Below, one piece after another: positions 60,064 to 64,000 of a stretch of DNA of 64,000 nucleotides. The stretch's first letter is position 1. Each line of letters begins with the position of its first letter. The stretch is from Paenibacillus durus. Its GTDB lineage: Bacteria; Bacillota; Bacilli; Paenibacillales; Paenibacillaceae. The stretch is from NCBI RefSeq assembly GCF_000756615.1, contig NZ_CP009288.1, forward strand, positions 3,100,001 through 3,164,000, written 5' to 3'. The translations under genes were made by a program, and so were the position numbers. The notes below the pieces were generated by a model. It saw nothing but the letters and a program-made list of their open reading frames with translations. It was not told the origin of the DNA and did no database searches.

Positions 60064-63000
60064 ATGGTTTTTATCAACAATAGTCGGGAAAAAGAACCTG
60101 GGATCGCAATCATCGGTATGGCAGCCCGCTTCCCAGGAGCGAAGAATTATGGACAGCTATGGGACAATTTAACAACGGGTGAACGTTATATTCGTGAAAT
60201 CCCCGCGGATCGCTGGTCCTATGACCAGTACTATCATCCTGACAAAAAGCAGACGGGAAAAAGCATCAGCAAATGGGGCGGGATGATTGAGGATATCTAC
60301 GACTTCGATCATCTTTTTTTTCACATGTCGCCAAGGGAAGCAGCCGCGATGGACCCGCAGCAGCGTCTTTTGCTTCAGGAAACCTGGCATTGCATAGAGG
60401 ATGCCGGGGTTTCGCTGGCGGAGCTGCAAAGCGCGGTTACATCGGTTTATACAGGGGCGATGGCAACGGATTTCCCCGCACAGTCACCTTTTGCTGCAGG
60501 AGATGACAGATATAGAACTACGGGTAACTATGAGAGCTTCCTGGCCAACCGCATTTCATATTTTTATAACTTGAAGGGAATGAGCTTGCCGGTTAATGCC
60601 GCTTGCTCTTCCTCGTTGACCGCGCTGCATTTGGCGGCTTCTTCTTTGCAAAAAAGAGAATGCGATTATGCTTTCGTCAGCGCAGCTAATTTGAATCTGG
60701 ACCCGAACAAGTACGTATCTTTTTCCAAAATGGGCTTGCTTAGCCCCAATGGAGAATGCAGATCCTTTCAGGAAAATGCCAACGGTTATGTTCCTGCGGA
60801 TGGAGTGGGCGTACTCCTGTTGCGCCGTTTAGATGCGGCCATACAGGATAGAAATACGATCTATGGAGTGATAAAAGGCTCGGCAGTAACTCACGGGGGA
60901 ACCACACGCTCTATTCTGGTGCCAAGCGCCGGAGCGCAGCAGGAGGCGATGTTAAAGGCGCACCAGCTGTCCGGTTTTCCGCCGGAGTCCGTCAATTACG
61001 TCGAAGCACATGGCACCGGCACCTATGCCGGAGATACAACAGAAATAGCTTCACTAACCAACTTTTACAGAAAAAATACGGATAAGGTCCGCTTTTGCCG
61101 GATCGGCTCCTTAAAACCAATTATCGGACATACTGAGGCTGCTTCGGGTATCGCGGGCATTATCAAAATCATGCTAATGATGAAACATAAGCAATTGCCC
61201 GCCTTGCCCCAATTTAACTATCCGAACCAGACCATTGATATAGAGAGAAGTCCTTTTGAATTTGCGGCTTCCATGAAGGAATGGAGACCGGAACCGGGAT
61301 ATTCACATTTGCGTGCAGGTATTAATTCATACAGCATGGGAGGGGTTAACTCCTATGTATTATTGGAGGAATATATTCCGATGTCATCTGCATTGAAGAA
61401 GAATATCGAACCGAAAGAGCAGTTTCATATTTTTGCTCTATCCTGCCGGTCGATGAGTGCGCTGGAGGAATTGGCGGGGACATGGAAGACGTTTGCTGAC
61501 AGTGAATATTTTTCCGGCGTTGCCCTTCAGGACTGCTGCCGAATGCTGTTAACAACGAGAGAACATTTTTCTTATCGCTTCGGTTCGGTCATCAGCAGCA
61601 AAGAAGAGTTGAAAAAGTCTTTAGCAGCCTTTGTAAATGAGCAGCAGAAGAATGCCGATTCCAGACCGCGAATGTTAAACATTGGTGAACTGGATAGGAA
61701 GAACTACAGTAATTTCAAATCGTGGCTTGAAGAGAACCGGCTGTTCAAGTCCATTTTAAGCGATATCAATCATAGGAAAAATGGGAATGGACCTTTGCGC
61801 GGACTACGGAACATCTTATTTCAGCATTCATGGGATAAGAATAGCGAGCTGCAAGCTTTTATTATCAACTATTGCTGCGCAGCCGCATTGCTAGAGCTGG
61901 GATTCACACCGGACGTGGTAACAGGAATGGGTTCCGGGCTATGGGTAGCGCTGGTAATCAGCGGTGCCATTACTTTAGACCATGCGCTGCAAGCGCTAAG
62001 TGACAGCACGCAAAGCAGGGTGCCGAGCTTTCAAACACCACGGATTCCTTTTTATGATCACAGTACGGAGACGATTATTCATCAGTTTACTGATGAAGCA
62101 GCGGGCGGGGGCTTTAATCAGGAATGGATACGGCAGGCTGTCCGCCAAGAATTCCGCAGCTTCGATCACCAGGACATGAAGGTTTTCAGTTGGGGCAGCT
62201 CAAGCAGTAAAGAACAAGCCGCTTACGAGCCTGTCTATGAATTCAAACGCCTCTTGCTGGATTTATGGATGGACAAGGTTGATATCCATTGGAAGCTCCT
62301 TTATCCGCAGGATACGTTTCATAACGTCCCGCAGCTTCCAGGTTACCCTTTTGAGCAGAAGACTCACCGGAATGAAACGAACACGGCGCCAAGGACCAAG
62401 ACTCCAGTACAACCGGTACATCATCAAGAGCAAGATCAAGAACGGCCCCTTGAGCAACTGGCCTCCGTATTAGCCATGCAGCAGAGGCTGGTTGAAATGT
62501 TCAGCAGGATTGCCGGAATTGAAGTGTCTTCTGCCGGGACAGATATGGATATCCGGGCCTATGGAGCCGATTCCGAAATGTTAGGTGAATTTGCCCGTGA
62601 GATTAGCCAGGCTGTCCATGTTGACATCAAAAGTTCGCTATTGTTCGAATATCCGGTGCTTTCCTCACTGGCTCAATATTTGGTCAAGAACAGACCCGCG
62701 GCAGAGCCGTCCATCCAAGCTGACGAGCCAAAGGCATATGAAAAGAAAGCGGCTGTTGCAGCCCGGGACGTAGCGATCATTGGCATGAGCTGCCGCTTCC
62801 CGGCATCAGGCAGCGCCGAAGAGTTCTGGGAGCATCTGATTCATAATGATGATTTAATTACACCGGTCCCGCAGAGCCGCTGGGATTGGACTGCCTATGA
62901 GGGAGATCCGCAGGGAGATGAGAATAAGACCAACTCCAGATGGGGCGGGTTTTTGGATGATATCCAAAGGTTCGATGCGGAGTTTTTTCATATTTCCAGA

Positions 63001-64000
63001 AGAGAAGCGGAGCTCATGGACCCGCAGCAGAGGGTAACGCTTGAGGAAGCCTGGCATGCGATTGAGGATGCGGGCTATAAAGCTTCCGAGCTGTCAGGCA
63101 GACAAATAGGCGTGTACATTGCTGTTTTTAATAACGATTATAATGATTTGCTCGGCTCCGGAACGGATACCAGGTGGGATGGATATTCTTCAACCGGGAC
63201 CTATTTCTCGATGATTCCTAACCGGATTTCATACCTCTTGAATTTGCATGGACCTAGCGTAGCCATAGAGACAGCCTGTTCGGGCTCGTTGGTGGCGATA
63301 CACCAAGCAGCCTCGGCTATTATTAACGGTGATTGCGAGCAGGCGCTTGCAGGAGGGGTTAATTTGTTCTGTACGCCAAGGCGGCATTTATCCTTCGGCA
63401 ACGCAGGAATGCTTGCCAGTGACGGAAAGTGCAAGGCCTTCGATGCGGGGGCTGACGGGTACGTCAGAGGCGAAGGAGCAGGCGTGCTGCTCATGAAGTC
63501 ACTGGAACAGGCCATTCAGGATGGGGATCACATCTATGGAGTTGTCAAAGGAAGTGCGGTGAACCATGGCGGCTATGCTGTCTCGCTGACAGCTCCGAAC
63601 CCTCAGGCCCAGAGCAATCTGCTGATTCAGGCGTATGAAAGAGCAAAGATTGACCCGGCACAAGTCACTTACATTGAAGCGCATGGAACCGGGACCAGTC
63701 TTGGTGATCCGATCGAGCTTAATGCCTTGAAAAAAGCGTTCGCGCAGCTGCGGCATGCAGGTGATGGTTCGGCTGTTGACGCGCCAATTCAACCCTACTG
63801 TGCGGTAGGGACCGTCAAGACCAATATCGGCCATTTGGAATCGGGAGCCGGCATTGCCGGGGTGATCAAAGTATTGCTGTCCATGAAGCACGGTATATTG
63901 CCGGGCAATCTGCACTTTAACCGGCTTAATCCGCAAATTGAACTGCAAGATTCCCCTTTTTATATTTTGGACCGGAATAAAGAATGGTTGCGCTTGAAGG
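60064..64000 (+). CDS. Trans-AT polyketide synthase, N-terminal part (KS - AT remnant - ACP - KS ...), runs off the window
   Basis: Open to the last base, at least 1312 residues. KS1 (about residues 13-435): Cys181 (NAACSSS), His316 (EAHGTGTYAGD), His356 (IIGHTEAASG), all intact. A ~300-residue region (about 455-765) follows that looks like a decayed acyltransferase: nucleophile elbow GMGSGLW (Ser624), no GQGSQ and no FHS His, and the post-AT linker LPGYPFEQ. ACP (about 800-880) has Ser837 in GADSEML. KS2 (from about 902): Cys1072 (ETACSGS), EAHGTGTSLGD and NIGHLESGAG. There is no DH, KR or active AT, consistent with a trans-AT system fed by the AT at 50811. AGGAGGAATACG precedes the ATG. Confidence 0.92.
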   Translation, partial: MVFINNSREKEPGIAIIGMAARFPGAKNYGQLWDNLTTGERYIREIPADRWSYDQYYHPDKKQTGKSISKWGGMIEDIYDFDHLFFHMSPREAAAMDPQQRLLLQETWHCIEDAGVSLAELQSAVTSVYTGAMATDFPAQSPFAAGDDRYRTTGNYESFLANRISYFYNLKGMSLPVNAACSSSLTALHLAASSLQKRECDYAFVSAANLNLDPNKYVSFSKMGLLSPNGECRSFQENANGYVPADGVGVLLLRRLDAAIQDRNTIYGVIKGSAVTHGGTTRSILVPSAGAQQEAMLKAHQLSGFPPESVNYVEAHGTGTYAGDTTEIASLTNFYRKNTDKVRFCRIGSLKPIIGHTEAASGIAGIIKIMLMMKHKQLPALPQFNYPNQTIDIERSPFEFAASMKEWRPEPGYSHLRAGINSYSMGGVNSYVLLEEYIPMSSALKKNIEPKEQFHIFALSCRSMSALEELAGTWKTFADSEYFSGVALQDCCRMLLTTREHFSYRFGSVISSKEELKKSLAAFVNEQQKNADSRPRMLNIGELDRKNYSNFKSWLEENRLFKSILSDINHRKNGNGPLRGLRNILFQHSWDKNSELQAFIINYCCAAALLELGFTPDVVTGMGSGLWVALVISGAITLDHALQALSDSTQSRVPSFQTPRIPFYDHSTETIIHQFTDEAAGGGFNQEWIRQAVRQEFRSFDHQDMKVFSWGSSSSKEQAAYEPVYEFKRLLLDLWMDKVDIHWKLLYPQDTFHNVPQLPGYPFEQKTHRNETNTAPRTKTPVQPVHHQEQDQERPLEQLASVLAMQQRLVEMFSRIAGIEVSSAGTDMDIRAYGADSEMLGEFAREISQAVHVDIKSSLLFEYPVLSSLAQYLVKNRPAAEPSIQADEPKAYEKKAAVAARDVAIIGMSCRFPASGSAEEFWEHLIHNDDLITPVPQSRWDWTAYEGDPQGDENKTNSRWGGFLDDIQRFDAEFFHISRREAELMDPQQRVTLEEAWHAIEDAGYKASELSGRQIGVYIAVFNNDYNDLLGSGTDTRWDGYSSTGTYFSMIPNRISYLLNLHGPSVAIETACSGSLVAIHQAASAIINGDCEQALAGGVNLFCTPRRHLSFGNAGMLASDGKCKAFDAGADGYVRGEGAGVLLMKSLEQAIQDGDHIYGVVKGSAVNHGGYAVSLTAPNPQAQSNLLIQAYERAKIDPAQVTYIEAHGTGTSLGDPIELNALKKAFAQLRHAGDGSAVDAPIQPYCAVGTVKTNIGHLESGAGIAGVIKVLLSMKHGILPGNLHFNRLNPQIELQDSPFYILDRNKEWLRLK

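Overview
The window reads as chromosome of a Paenibacillus-like Firmicute. Shine-Dalgarno sequences are strong (AGGAGG types), TTG and GTG starts are frequent, and there are many Rho-independent terminators, an adenosylcobalamin riboswitch and Bacillus-type gene families. The genus is an inference from gene content; no rRNA or other phylogenetic marker is present.

Region 1 (1-20120) is mostly housekeeping and accessory metabolism. It holds the 3' end of mnmH; an AraC regulator divergent from a GH4 alpha-galactosidase with a direct-repeat operator; a DUF2935 protein; a CDF transporter; an EEP-fold phosphohydrolase; and a P1B-type metal ATPase with a CsoR/RcnR-family repressor and a matching GC-rich operator. 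These are followed by a diacylglycerol glycosyltransferase-like gene with an MFS transporter; an acetyltransferase; an ECF sigma factor, membrane protein and ABC exporter operon; a sulfatase-maturase-like radical SAM enzyme; and a cobalamin-riboswitch operon encoding a NiCoT transporter and a FetAB-like ABC transporter.

Region 2 (20360-32482) is a compact biosynthetic cluster that I cannot match to a described pathway. It has two stand-alone carrier proteins, an ATP-grasp ligase, a protein that may share the BtrH/C39 fold, a PIG-L deacetylase, a glycosyltransferase-like enzyme, a SPASM radical SAM enzyme, a dedicated ABC-2 exporter, two tandem zinc-ribbon methyltransferases, a KAS III-like enzyme and a half-length thiolase-fold protein with Ser at the nucleophile position. 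The logic recalls butirosin side-chain assembly (ATP-grasp loading of an amino acid onto a carrier protein, tailoring, transfer) but the enzyme set differs. It is the best candidate here for an undescribed system.

Region 3 (32460-47080) is accessory. It contains a macrolide-type glycosyltransferase; a CO dehydrogenase CooS/CooC pair; a membrane-anchored beta-lactamase-like serine hydrolase; a CGNR regulator divergent from a D-cysteine desulfhydrase-like gene with shared repeats; and a DinB-like protein. An arsenic operon (Cys-rich MarR, ArsM, ArsN1-like acetyltransferase) carries two identical TTGCA-N3-TGCAA operators. An orphan TnpB element lacks zinc-ribbon cysteines. A pair of hairpin-bearing intergenic repeats, an AraC regulator and an AT-rich SDR gene complete the region.

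Region 4 (47183-64000, running off the end) is the start of a trans-AT polyketide synthase cluster. A LoaP-type antiterminator gene is divergent across a ~0.6-kb leader from a PPTase gene. The order then follows the Bacillus pksX/bae clusters: MBL hydrolase, acyltransferase/acyl hydrolase, AT-ER protein, AcpK-like ACP, decarboxylating KS, HMG synthase and enoyl-CoA hydratase. A three-gene MacB-like exporter and the first megasynthase gene follow (KS, AT remnant, ACP, KS...). The product should carry a beta-branch.
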